A stretch of DNA of 64,000 nt from Cryptomeria japonica. Its lineage: Eukaryota; Streptophyta; Pinopsida; Cupressales; Cupressaceae. Shown piece by piece: positions 35,946-47,065 of this stretch. Where the stretch lies: assembly GCF_030272615.1 (NCBI RefSeq), contig NC_081408.1:60348114-60412113 (forward strand). Reading direction: 5' to 3'. The translations under genes and the position numbers were made by a program. Within the stretch, counting starts at the first letter, position 1. Every line of letters begins with the position of its first letter. The notes under the pieces are model-generated. The model worked only from the letters and a program-made list of their open reading frames with translations, was not told the DNA's origin and did no database searches.

Positions 35946-38030
35946 CCGACACCTACTGTTCAACTGGTAGAGCAGGTCTTGACAGCTAAAGTTGAAGTTA
36001 AGGATGAATGGATCATTGATTCAGGATGTTCACATCATATGACTAGTGATAAAGGTAAATTCTTGAACTTTTAGGAATATAATGGAGGTCTAGTAAGATT
36101 TGGAGATGATAAAACTTGTTTTATCAAAGGAAAAGGTACTATATCTCTTGATGGTAAGCATAATACCGATAATGTTTACTATGTTGAAGGTTTAAAGCAT
36201 AATCTTTTGAGTGTTGGTCAATTAGTTGAAAAAGGATTTCACTTACAATTCAAGAATGGGAAATGCAAAATTATGAACAAAAGTAGTTTGGAAATTGCAA
36301 TCGGTAATCAAACTAGAGGTAATATCTTTCATTTGAACAACAGTGAAAAGACATGCTTGATTGCACATAGCAATGCAAGTTTTCTATGGCATAAGAGACT
36401 CTGTCATGTAAATTTTGATTGCATTGTGAAAATCAGTACTACCAAGCTAGTTAGAGACTTACCTAAGATTGTTAAACCTCACAATCCGGTATGTAAGGAA
36501 TGTCAATTTGGAAAACAAGTTAGAGCATCTTTCAAAAGTATTCCAAAAAAATCCAATAATGCTCTTGACTTAATTCATACTGATTTATGTGGTCCAGCTA
36601 GAACTAAAAGCTTACAAGGTCATATATATTTCATGCTAATCATTGATGAGTATTCTAGAATGTGTTGGGTTACTTTTCTCAGAGAAAAATCTGAAGCACT
36701 TGGGAAATTCAAACTATTCAAAGCAATGGTAGAAAATGAAGCCGACAAGAAAATCAAATGTCTGAGATCAGATCATGGAGGTGAATTTACATCTAAGGAA
36801 TTTAATACATTCTATGAAGTAAATGGAATCAGAAGACAATTATCAGCACCCCGGACACCACAACAGAATGGAGTTGTAGAAAGGAAAAACAAAACTATCT
36901 TGGATGCAGCTAGAATTATGTTATTAGAAGCAAATCTACCACATGTATATTGGAGAGAGGAAGTAAGTAAAGTGGTCTATACATTCAACAAAGTTCACAT
37001 AAAAGGTAAAACTGGTAAGACCCCTCATGAATTATGGTTTGGTATTACTCCTACTCTTAAATATTTCAGAATATTTGGAAGTAAATGCTATATTAGAAGA
37101 GACGAGTATATTGGAAAATTTGATCCTAGAAGTGATGAAGGAATATTTCTTGGTTATTCATCTAAGAGCAAGGCATATAGATGTTTTAACAAAAGATTGC
37201 AGAAAATTATTGAGAGTACAAATGTGAAAATTGATAAACAGTTTAGAATAACTTCAAGGTATATAGACTCTGAACCGGCAACAAAGATACTGACAAATGA
37301 ATGTACATTGAACCCATCGGTACAAAATGAAGATCCAGTTACACTGGTATCATCTAAAAATTCCACTTTAACTGAGGAACAACAACAAACGAAGACACTG
37401 CGGTATGTAAGATTGAACCACTTTGAAAATCAGATAATCGAGAATAAGTATCAAGGAGTTATGACAAGAGGAAGACTGGCAAATGAAGAGGTATGTCTTA
37501 TTTCTCAAATTGAACCATCATCAATTAACGAGGCATGTCAAGATAAATACTGGATTAAAGCTATGGAAGAAGAATTAGAACAAATTGAAAAGAATAACAC
37601 ATGGACATTAGTTCCCCGACCTAAAGACAAAAATGTAATTGGAACAAAATGGGTATTCAGAAACAAACTTAATGAAGATGGTAAGGTAATCAGAAATAAA
37701 GCAAGACTAGTGTGTAAGGGATATTCTCAAAAAGAAGGAATTGATTGTAATGAAACGTTTGCACCGGTAGCTAGAATTGAGATAGTCAGATTATTCTTGG
37801 CTTTTGTAGCACACAAGAACTACAAAGTATATCAAATGGATATTAAATGTGCATTTCTGAATAGATATCTTGAAGAAGAAGTTTACATTGAGCAACCTGA
37901 TGGATTTTCTTTGACAAATAACAAAGATATGGTTTGTAGGTTAAGGAAAGCTTTGTATGGGTTGAAGCAAGCTCCAAGAGCTTGGTATGCTAGATTGGAT
38001 AAATATCTTTTGAAGATTGGTTTTTTCTAA
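35946..38030 (+). pseudogene. C3 protease, integrase and RT N-terminal half
   Basis: Same frame as gag. Protease I-D-S-G-C-S-H-H at about 36017, a TAG near 36073, then 607 open codons (36207-38030). These hold the pre-integrase motif, the HHCC zinc region, and integrase acidic residues at H-T-D-L-C-G-P (36574), L-R-S-D-H-G-G-E-F and P-Q-Q-N-G-V-V-E-R, all three kept. The RT fingers follow with [11 protein letters not shown] and [11 protein letters not shown]. The frame ends at 38030 because of a one-base gain in a T run (38020-38026). Confidence 0.92.
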
Positions 38031-39047
38031 AGGTAATTTTGACAATAATTTATACTATAAAGTGACTAATGATGACATCTTGGTTATAGAATTTTTTGTT
38101 GATGATATGATCTTTGGAGGAGAAGATGGATTATGTAAAGACTTTTCTATTGAAATGCAACAAGTATTTGAAATGTCTACGATTGGGGAGATAAAATTCT
38201 TTTTAGGATTGCAGATTTCACAGACTAATAAAGGTATATTCTTGAGTCAATCTAAGTACTTGAAGGAGTTACTAAAGAAATTTGGGATGGAGAACTCTAA
38301 ACCGGTAAGCACACCTATGACTACAAATGACAATTATCACTAAGGGATGAATCTACACCTATTAATCCGTCTAGGTACAAATCTATGATAGGAGGTTTAC
38401 TGTATTTGACACAAACAAGACCTGATATTATGAATGTTGTATGTATTGTTTCAAGATTTCAGAGTAATCCTAGAGAAAATCATGAATCAACAGTAAAAAG
38501 GATTTTTTGATACTTAGAAGGCACTACAAATCTTGGTTTATGGTATCCTAGATATGAAAACCTTGAATTATGTGCATATACAGATTCAAATTGGGCAGGA
38601 GATGTGGATGACAGAAAAAGCACCACGAACAGAGCATTTTTTCTTGGAAGAAAATTAATTTCTTGGTTGAGTAAGAAAAAAAGTTGCACATCTTTATCAA
38701 ATGTAGAATTGGAATATGTTGCAACGACATCTAACTGTACATAGGTATTATGGCCTAAGCAAATGTTGAAAGACATAAAGGTAAAATGCAAGGAACCTAT
38801 AACTATCTATTGTGATAACACTGCAACAATTGATATATATAAGAATTCGGTACTACATTATAAAACTAAACGTGTTTCTATCAAACTAAAATTTTTAAAG
38901 GAGAATGTTGAAGTAAAAGAAGTAAAACTGGTTTATGTGAATACTAAAGAGCAGATTGCAGATATTTCCACCAAGCCTTTGCCTAAAGAGACTTTTGAAT
39001 ATCTCAGAGATCAGCTTGGGGTCATACCCCCACCGGTAGAGACTTAG
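38017..39047 (+). pseudogene. C3 RT catalytic end and RNase H
   Basis: 38017-38343 continues RT in the next frame with F-V-D-D (38095) in place of the usual Y-V-D-D. A second shift near 38335 returns to the gag frame. It goes on through T-R-P-D-I-M-N, RNase H D-S-N-W-A-G-D (38583), and 38763-39047 with D-N-T-A-T-I and D-I-S-T-K-P. Stops include a TGA near 38510 (probable CGA) and TAG near 38743 (probable CAG). Confidence 0.9.
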
Positions 39048-39410
39048 ACAATTGATGTTTATCATCAACCGACAGAATTAACAAAGAAATCTTTTACTCT
39101 GACTTTTGATGAGGAAAGCTACTTCTCAGGGGGAGTAGTTGGTATTTTGTATTTGAAGTTGGTTTTTGTAATGGCTTTGGCATTTGATGTCAATGGGGGA
39201 GAGATTGATATGAAAAACACAAGGATAACACATGTTACCCCTAGGAGTAGAGACTTTGGGAGTGATTGTTACTTTGGGAGAGATTGATTACTCTATGTAT
39301 CTGAATTTTGATTTCTGGTTATAATCTCTTTAGGGAGATTGTTGGTTTTTGGTACTTGGCATTTCTATTTTGGCACTTTGATGGTTTTTCCATCTTGTGT
39401 TGCCATCAAT

Positions 39411-39425
39411 GCCAAAGGGGGAGAT
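39411..39425 (+). other. Polypurine tract of C3
   Basis: GCCAAAGGGGGAGAT directly before the 3' LTR start TGTTGG. Confidence 0.85.
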
Positions 39426-40491
39426 TGTTGGTATTTTGGATATGTTGGTATGGTTTTGTCATTGATGTCAACACCTATTAACACTTATCAACTCTGGCAC
39501 TTTGGAGAATTAGCAATGTTCACCGGCAAGCAAGTGACTTATGCACAGTCACCGGTATTTGGTACACTGGTAGGATATAATGTTTAGTAGCACTTGGAAT
39601 GACATGAAAAACACTTGGTTATGTTGAAGACATCGTTTGGACACTTTGTCTTGAAGATTTGTTCATTGCTATATTTGTGTTTGCATATTTGTTGTTACCG
39701 GCAAATAGGTCCAGAATAAGCACCGACAGGCTTATCTATTCTAGATCAACACGAGACGCTTTGGAGATGATTTATTATTATTGTAAATGCATTAAGCCAA
39801 CATGTTGAATTAGTTATTGCATCGGTTATCGATTTAATTATAAATTATTTTTATTATAATATCTTTTAAAGTCGACCTACTAAAATTGTTCTTAGGTTAT
39901 GGTATATATGTAAGATCTTATTTGTAAGATCAATATACGAATGTGAGAAGGATTCTAATTCGGTATATGCGAGAATAAGCAGATCTATACACGCATACAT
40001 CATTTGAAGGTTAAGGGAGGTTTGTGTGAAGGCAATCAGAACTACACTGGTACTGAATGCAACATATGAAGATGCTATTTAGAGCAGTACATCATTATTG
40101 GATTTAACCATCCAACTGTAGTGAGTGTGACTCCCATTTGTGTTTGAGCAGTGAGCTCTAGGCGCTTGGCCTTTTTGCATGTGCAGACCCCATTTGTATA
40201 CACATACTATCTGTAGTAGTATCATCTGATTGTGGGTAAGGTTTACCGCCATGGTTTTTCCCCTTACAGGGTTTCCACGTACAAATATTGGTGTTATGTG
40301 TCGTGGATGTTATTGTCTTTTTGTTTCATGCATTAACCTTTACCGGTACTGCAATTAACTGATAAACTATCTAACAACATAAAGTTTGGTTTACCGGTAT
40401 TAAGCATTAAGGTTGGTTAAGTTTTTTTTGGTTTGAATTTATTTGACAACTGATTCACCCCCCCCCTCTCAGTTGTCTCTAGGATCTAACA
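39426..40491 (+). repeat. 3' LTR of C3
   Basis: 1066 bp. Hairpin arms GACAACTGA (40445-40453) and TCAGTTGTC (40469-40477) pair perfectly around a C-rich loop. Shared LTR block at 40246-40284. Confidence 0.92.
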
Positions 40492-40496
40492 CAACA

Positions 40497-40800
40497 GAGC
40501 CCTCAATCTCATCATCTCCAAAGATCCTCCTTAATGCATCCTCCCCCCCATCTCATGATGATCATACCGAACTACCTCTTCAATCAATGGGATGTGAAGA
40601 GTCATGTACACATCCTCAGGTGTGATAGTCATCTCTTTGGTAGGTAAGTGAAATGTGTTGTGGTCACTATGCCACCTTTCAGCTAAAGCACTCAACAATC
40701 CTCTATTCATCCTATACTCAGGTATAAATAAAATGTACGATAGCCCACAGGATGCAATCACAACTCTATCAACATCAGTCAAATCGGGTCTCATCGAAAA
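40497..40800 (-). pseudogene. PMD (plant mobile domain) ORF, N-terminal part
   Basis: 40794-40531 is open and reads L-S-A-L-A-E-R-W-H-S, T-F-H-L-P-T-K-E-M-T-I-T-P-E-D-V, the hallmark start of the plant mobile domain (E-R-W...T-F-H-L-P.GE.T-[VI]-T..D-V). The domain continues at 33779 beyond C3. A TAA or TAG follows at 40531. Upstream on the same strand lie the 21-bp repeat array 3 and an open segment to about 41640. The ORF runs antisense to T1 gag, as described for extra ORFs of Tat-lineage elements. Confidence 0.75.
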
Positions 40801-41114
40801 TGTCTTCGGTTATTTCTCTCGAGACATCAACACATTTAAATCCTCCTTCGACATAATATCAACAAAAAGTCAGTTATCTATTAGATCAATCAACTATCTT
40901 ATCAGCTGATTTTGATGAATTTGTTTGAGCACCTATTGATGACGCTCATCCATCGTGAAGTCACAAAAACAATCAATCATATCAATCATTAATCTTTGAC
41001 TTTATACATTGACTCTCATCAATCATGAGATCAATCAAACTCAGTGAGGTGAAAGCATCATCACAATCAAGAAATTGACATTTTTAATGTACAAAGAAGG
41101 AAAACAACACTCTA
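40801..41114. other. No gene seen
   Basis: Short AT-rich spacer between the PMD ORF and repeat array 3, with nothing recognisable. Confidence 0.4.
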
Positions 41115-41455
41115 TCTTAAATGCGCTACAATAGTCCCATATGTGCCAAAACATAAATCAAAAGCATTTAAGTTTTTTTTGAAATGCGTAACTTGAAGCA
41201 TCAAAAGCGCTATGCAATTTATCAAATGCACAATTTTAAACATTAAAAACGCTAAACAACTTATCAAATGCGCAACTTTAAGCATCAAAAGTGCATGTTA
41301 TCCTTCACATGCGCTAAAACCCTAAATCTTGAAACCCTATCAAAAGTGTAACAAAAAAATTCAAATGTGCCAAAACACTGATCAAAAGCGCCACAACAAA
41401 AATCAAATATTCTATACCAAAAATTAAAAGCGCAAAAAGATTTCAAATGCACCAA
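41115..41455 (-). repeat. 21-bp tandem repeat array 3 (about 16 units, inverted)
   Basis: The complement of the array 1 unit (TCAAATGCGC / TCAAAAGCGC) recurs at 41123, 41143, 41164, 41186, 41207, 41228, 41249, 41270, 41291, 41311 and, after a gap, 41346, 41367, 41388, 41409, 41430 and 41449. The step is 21 with a few one- or two-base slips. The minus-strand frame 41285-41521 is open and reads G-A-F-D-Q-C-F-type heptads like array 1. Confidence 0.88.
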
Positions 41456-41660
41456 AAGATTGCAAAAATCACAAAAAATCCCAAAAATCAAAAAACAAAT
41501 CATAAAATTAGTAGTTACCAATTACGAGAGGTTGAAATATCCACTCATCAAAGGTCCATATGCTACTAGTCGATTGAATCGACAAACCCGCTCGAATCGA
41601 TGATTGTGGTATGGTGGCACCATATTGCTTCAAACTCTCTCTCTCTCAAATGCCCAAATC

Positions 41661-42190
41661 TGATGTAGGAGCATCCCCGGTTCACAATAATCTTGCATCA
41701 ACCAAAAAACATTATCCTTTTTGTTTTGTTTTCTGTTTGTAGTTTCAGTTTTCCTTTCTATTTTGTTTTATGTTTGTAGTTTCAGTTTTCCTTTCCATGT
41801 CCCAGTTTTGGCTCACCGGATCTTGTGGAGCTAGATTCTACTTGAAGACTTGATCATCTTTCTTGCTTTCAAACTGCATATCATTTGGATCACTTACTGA
41901 CAAGATATCGCTACGGGTTTCCATGACAGTTTCTTGCTACCGGTTGTTCTTTTGTTACTAGTTGCTTGAGGCATATTCTGGTGATCTACAAGAACCCATT
42001 CTGAAGCTTGCTGAGCCTTGAGCATTGATTTTGATGTTCCTTGGCATGTGGCTGGCCTTTTCCCGGGATCCACGTTTCATCCTTTGGATTTTCCCGAGAA
42101 ATCTCTTGGCGGAGGCCGACCTTGTTTATTTTGCATGTTAGGTCTTGTTCTTCGGGTTTTGATGCCTTTTGGGGTGACTGGATCCTTTGG

Positions 42191-42246
<56 letters not shown>

Positions 42247-42322
42247 TTGTAATCATTCTTTAGAATGTAATCAATTAGAATCAATCAAAGTGTCAGAGAG
42301 ATAGACTGTGCCTAGAGGATAG
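41661..42322 (+). repeat. G2 5' LTR, left part
   Basis: Matches 14922-15470 of the G1 LTR up to GATAG at 42318-42322, where C4 inserted. It contains a (TA)n tract at 42197-42246 where G1 has only a few TA steps. The right part lies at 52973-53192. Confidence 0.9.
42197..42246. repeat. (TA)n microsatellite
   Basis: About 25 TA steps with one TTTA interruption. Expanded relative to the homologous site in G1 (15400-15409). Confidence 0.9.
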
Positions 42323-43890
42323 TGTTAGTCCCAACTGGTGCTGAGAGGGGAAGGGTGAATCATCACTATACCGGTTTTTTTCTCTAGATTTAACCTTACT
42401 CAAAACTTCTATTCAAACTTAACACTTATTAGATAAGCAACATTGATAAGAAACACGCACACAAAAATCAAACACACATGATTACCAAGATTTATCACGT
42501 GGAAACCCAAATGGGAGAAAACCACGGTGTGAGTAGAAACTCACAAAATTTGCACTCTTTTGGAGTACGCTCCATGAGGAGCCATCCCTTTTAGGAGATT
42601 ACAAATATACTGTTAGGTGCCACACGGTTAAGGGATTTTCTTTAAGGCATGTTAGAAACTTTACCCTATTAGAGGTAGCCTTGTTAAAGGACTTAGGATC
42701 ATCATTTAAGATGTCACCTGGTTAAGGGATTTTACAAAGGGACCCGTTAAAGTCCACCCAGGTACGAGATTTTACTGTTGTAGTTATTAGAAAATAACAG
42801 AGAGAATGATATGTTGTAATATCTAGTCTTAGCTTAATCAGATCCAAATGAAGCTCTTCAGTTTGACCACCCGTTACACTTGTTCTGCACTCTACTGGTG
42901 ATCTACATTATTTGTCTTCTCTTTACACTATCCAAGCTCTGCACACTCTCTTCACCACTCTTCTATTCACTTAGCAATTTTGCCCTCTTCTCACCTTGCT
43001 GGATCGTCTGTCTTCAAAATTGCACTTTGCAATTTTTACGATCAATCATTTTGGTTTTCGCCAAAAATCTTTATACCATATTTTGCCAACACATACTCGT
43101 TGATTGCTGAATCAATTTACACCCAAAACTCGATATATTTCAAATTCAAATCTTTCCAAATCTTCTCACACTCTCTTTGTGCGCTCTCCATCAATCTCAC
43201 CAGCAACTCATCTTTGACTGCCTCTGCAACTCATAATTTCACCAACCTGTAGGTTGTGTTCTTTCTTTTTAATGTGAACCAGAAATCCGTGCTAATCTCA
43301 CCTTTAACTGGTTGTTAACTTTTGTAGACTTCACTATCCATTTTTTTGATGATGTCTCACGATGACTGACTCACCTTTGGTCATCCCATCCAGGTTACCA
43401 GTCACTGCTACAAGATTCCCGGTGGATATCATCCTTCAACCTGTATCACCGGTTGACTGGTGTAACTCTTCACCTTTTGTCACTGGTCACTGATCATCAA
43501 TCAAATCGATCACCTATCTGTCCAGAGTGTTTTGGTCGTGCATAAGAGTACTAAACTGCAATCTAAGTCACCTCTTGTGACTGCATCATCATTTCAATTG
43601 TCAGTTTAAGAAACTGATCTCAACATCTATTGGATGCTTGACTAGCTGGTCAGCTGCTCTGTTTATCCTTCAATCGATTAGTCTTCAACCAACACATTGC
43701 TTAAGTGTGTCAATAATGCGTATTAGGGAAGCACTAAATCCTCCACACTGTTTGTAGCCATGAGTAAACCATTGAGGTTTACCACACCTCCTTGCCTAAG
43801 AGCTTGGCCTTATTCATCGGTGAGTGTTAGTCATCAATGACAATACTAACTTATGAACTGACTATCCCAACACCATCAGCTATGCCAACA
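42323..43890 (-). repeat. 3' LTR of C4
   Basis: 1568 bp. Hairpin arms at 42338-42344 and 42360-42366, with one mismatch. Shared LTR block 42491-42531. Repeated GGTTAAGGGATTTT words at about 42625, 42725 and a diverged third copy near 42763. Confidence 0.9.
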
Positions 43891-43905
43891 ATCTCCTCCT
43901 TTGGC
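43891..43905 (-). other. Polypurine tract of C4
   Basis: The minus strand reads GCCAAAGGAGGAGAT before the LTR start TGTTGGC, nearly the same as in C3 and C5. Confidence 0.8.
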
Positions 43906-44231
43906 ATTGATGGCAAGACTTCAAACTTCTCTTTTAGTAACTAGTCACTTCTGCTTTTGCTGTACTAATCAGCTGCCATGTTTGATCTTGTGTAAAGATC
44001 TTACTCCCCCTTTCACTGGCTTCCATTCATATCACATCTGACTTCATCTTCCTACATGTTCCATCTGACTTCACTCCCCCTTTGACAACAATGCCAAAGG
44101 TGTAGTCTAGACATCCTATTTCACATACTGCAATGATTGCTCCCCATAACAGGAGTACTCCATAAACATCAATCCAAATACATAATTTTTTTAGGAAAAT
44201 CATACCGGATTGATGTTGTTCCAATCTTCAC

Positions 44232-46137
44232 TCACCTTAGAGCATGTAGGGGAATTACCCCTATCTTACCTCTGAGATACTCAAAAGTATCTTTAGATAG
44301 TGGCTTGGTGAATATGTCTGCAACCTGTTCCTTGGTTGGCACATATTCTAGTCTAACTTCTTTGTCCTATACATGTTCCCTAAGATAATGATATTTTATT
44401 GCAATATGCTTGGTTTTAGAGTGCATTACCAAGTTTTTTGATATGCTAATGGCACTTGTATTGTCACAATGTATCACCATCAGTTCAGTCACCCTTTCTT
44501 GGATACCTTCCAAGATCTGCTTAATCCATGCTACCTGTGTATAGTTGATAGCAGCAACCACATACTCTACCTCAGCTATGGATTGAGAGATACAATTATG
44601 TTTCTTGCGTGTCCATGACACAATTCTATCTCTAAGAAAGAATGCACCTCCACTAGTGCTCTTTTTGTTATCAATGTTCCTTGCCCAGTCTACATCGGTG
44701 AAGACACTTAGCTTGAAATCTCCCTTATGTGGATAGAAGAGACCATACTCATTAGTCCCCTTAAGATATCTAAATATCCTCTTAACCGCCACTATATGAG
44801 TCTCTTTTGGATTTGTAGCAAATATAGCAACCAAGCCAACTGTTTGTGCTATATTCACTCTACTGTGCACTGCATACGGCAACTTACCGATCATGGATCA
44901 GTATAGTATCTCATTCACTTTATTAGCCTCATCGTCTTTGGAGAGCTTGCAACCTATAACCATCAGAGTTCCAATAGGTTTGGAATCTTCCATTCCAAGG
45001 GTCTTCAATATTTCCCTTATATATATGGTATGGCTAATGAATATACCATTCTTTAGCTGAGATACTTGCAGACCGATGAAATTTTTTATTTCACCTATCA
45101 TGGACATTTCAAATTCTTTCTTCTTTTCTTCTGCAAAACCTCAGCTCATTTCATCATCTCCTCCAAAGATGATGTCATCTATAAAAATCTCTACAATCAG
45201 ATGTTTTCTTTCTTGTCCAGTCTTCAAATACAAGTTGTTGTCATTGGTTCTCATGAACCCTATACATATCAGGTATGAGTGTAGCCTCTGATACCAAGCT
45301 CTTGGTGCTTGTTGTAGCCCATATAGAGCCTTTTTCGGCTTACATACCATGTCTCTTCCATCTTTTGAAGAAAACCCTTCCGGTTGCTCAATGTACACTT
45401 CTTCCTCTAGAACTCCATTCAAGAATGCCGATTTGACATCCATTTGGTAGACCTTGAACTTCCTATAGGCATCATAAGCAAGCAAGATTTCGACTCCTTC
45501 CAGTCTAGCCACTAGTGCAAAGGTCTCTTCATAGTCCAAACCTTCTTCATGTGCATACCCTTTGCAGACTAACCTTGCTTTGTTTCTTACTACTTGACTG
45601 GTTTCATCCATTTTGTTTCTAAACACCCACTTGGTGCCTATTACATTTTTGTTCTCCAGTCTGGGCACAAGGATCCAAGTTTCATTTTGCTCAATCTGCT
45701 CCTATTCTTCCTCCATAGATTTGATCCAGTCTTCATCTTTTAGAGCCTCCTTTTTTGTTTTGGGCTCAATTTTAGAGAGCAAACAGGTACTCTCCCTTGC
45801 TTTTCTTCTAGTCAATATTGCTGCATTTTGTCATCAATAATATTGTCAGCATGATGATTGTTTCTGACATACGATGGTTGTATCAGTTCATTTCTTGGAG
45901 ATTCTTCTACTAGTTGTGCAGGTTCTACTTCACATGTTTCCTCATTTGCAGCTACATTAGGATTCGCTGCAACAGGTTCGACTGGTATAGTTTAATCGAA
46001 TCCTCGATAGTCCTCTGGTTCACTCTTGCTGTCATATTCATTTTTCTTAGAGAACTCATCTACTCTAACAATCACACTCTCGACAATCTTACCAGTCCTT
46101 TTGTTCAAACACCGATATACTTTACTCTTTGTGGAGT
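44232..46137 (-). pseudogene. C4 integrase C-terminus, RT and RNase H
   Basis: From 46137 down: an integrase tail and variable linker, then RT at 45668-45141 with [31 protein letters not shown] and F-I-D-D (45185). 44898-45107 is the following I-G-L-Q-V-S-Q segment. RNase H at 44894-44367 keeps D-V-D-W-A-R-N, S-I-A-E-V-E-Y and D-N-T-S-A-I. The C-terminus with D-I-F-T-K-P ends at a TGA at 44232. Frame breaks separate the pieces. The box is FIDD where most copia RTs have YVDD. Confidence 0.88.
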
Positions 46138-46146
46138 AACCTAAGA

Positions 46147-47065
46147 GTCTGTGAACCATTTGGTAATTCATTGTTCCTTCACTGCTTCAATTTTGGAAAG
46201 TTTTCTTAAGATTTTTTGTATGGAATGGGTGTTTCCTAACTCTATCCAAGATTTGTTCCATTCTTGGAGTTATCATTGGTCTAATCCCACTTTGAGATCT
46301 TTGTGGCAGCTCTCTCTCCCTCACATCCTGTGGGGGATCGAGAAAGAAAGAAACAACCGCATCTTCAGGGATACTTGTCTCACCCAAGCTGTTGTTTTTC
46401 AGAGAATTCAAAGGGCTATTGTGGAGAACACAAGGATCATTGGAGAACCATGCAATGTTGTCAACCCCATGGAAACTCACATACTCAACTCCTGGAATCT
46501 TAATAGTGTTGTTAGTACTGATTCTAAACAAAGCAATAGACTTGAAGCTAAATGACACTCTCCCCCTCACAGATGGCTCAAAATCAACTTTGATGGAGCT
46601 GTCAAAGGCAATCCTGACCCAATAGGATGTGGTGCAATTCTCAAAGATGAAAATGGCATTTGTAAGGAAATGATTGTTGTTCCTATAGGTAGCCAAACTA
46701 ACCACATGGCAGAAGCTATGGCTTCTCTCCAAGGTATCCTCTTGGCTAAAAGGTGGAACTGTCCCTATTTATGGATTGAGGGGGACTCTAATAATATCAT
46801 TAAATGCCTTAAAGGAATTTCTAATCCCTCATGGACTATCAACAACATAATAAAGGCTGCTAGATATCTCAACAACACCATCGATAAATGTTTTATTTCC
46901 CACATTTATCGTGAAGCAAATGGTCCTGCTGATTGGGCAACCAATGTGGCAGTCACTCATAATAATATGGTTACCTGGAAGGGTGAGGAGGATCTCCTTA
47001 ATGACGTCAGATCGATCATTTTCATGGATCGATATAACTGCACTCCAAAGATCATAAATGGATAA
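46147..47065 (+). pseudogene. LINE ORF2 C-terminus: zf-RVT and RNase H
   Basis: Frame 46151-47065 is continuous except for a TGA at 46553. The first part, N-H-L-V-I-H-C-S-F ... L-W-G-I-E-K-E-R-N-N-R-I-F-R, is the zinc-binding region that follows RT in plant LINEs. 46580-47000 is RNase H with all four acidic positions: N-F-D-G-A, M-A-E-A, E-G-D-S and a final A-D near 46930 (after H-I-Y-R-E-A-N-G-P). Plant L1 elements are known to have gained such an RNase H. It would degrade the RNA strand during target-primed copying. It ends I-N-G-stop at 47065, overlapping the next ATG. Confidence 0.88.

Larger units (their letters stand above)
33780..40491 (+). mobile_element. Ty1/copia element C3, nearly complete, inserted in the PMD ORF
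   Basis: 6712 bp with two LTRs of 1065 and 1066 bp, a primer site (34847) and a purine tract (39411-39425). The coding region is almost one frame from 34902 to 39047. The flanks are CATCA (33775-33779) and CAACA (40492-40496), a target duplication with one later change. By eye the first ~480 LTR bases differ at about 39 positions, mostly transitions. It is the best-preserved copia here, with intact zinc knuckle, protease, integrase and RT motifs, but several stops and two frameshifts. Confidence 0.93.
25662..41660 (+). mobile_element. Ty3/gypsy Tat-type element T1 (gag plus antisense PMD ORF, pol missing)
   Basis: Proposed as one element: a 5' LTR, a Tat-style primer region, a very long leader with a 21-bp repeat, gag on plus, and a plant mobile domain ORF on minus near the right end. 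Tat-lineage elements are known to carry extra ORFs, some with PMD, in antisense between pol and the 3' LTR, which fits. No protease core beyond an I-D-G-G motif, RT or integrase is present between 33052 and 33110, so pol is deleted. C3 interrupts the PMD ORF and G2 starts at 41661, so any 3' LTR is not visible. That all parts belong together is inference. Confidence 0.5.

Noticed and set aside
33780-40491. C3 as a currently active element
   Set aside because: At least six stops, two frameshifts and about 8 percent LTR difference by eye.
42018-42304. Open frames over the (TA)n tract
   Set aside because: They owe their length to the microsatellite and lie in an LTR.
46670-47065. Stand-alone RNase H host gene
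   Set aside because: It is in frame with LINE zf-RVT sequence and inside the LINE target duplication.
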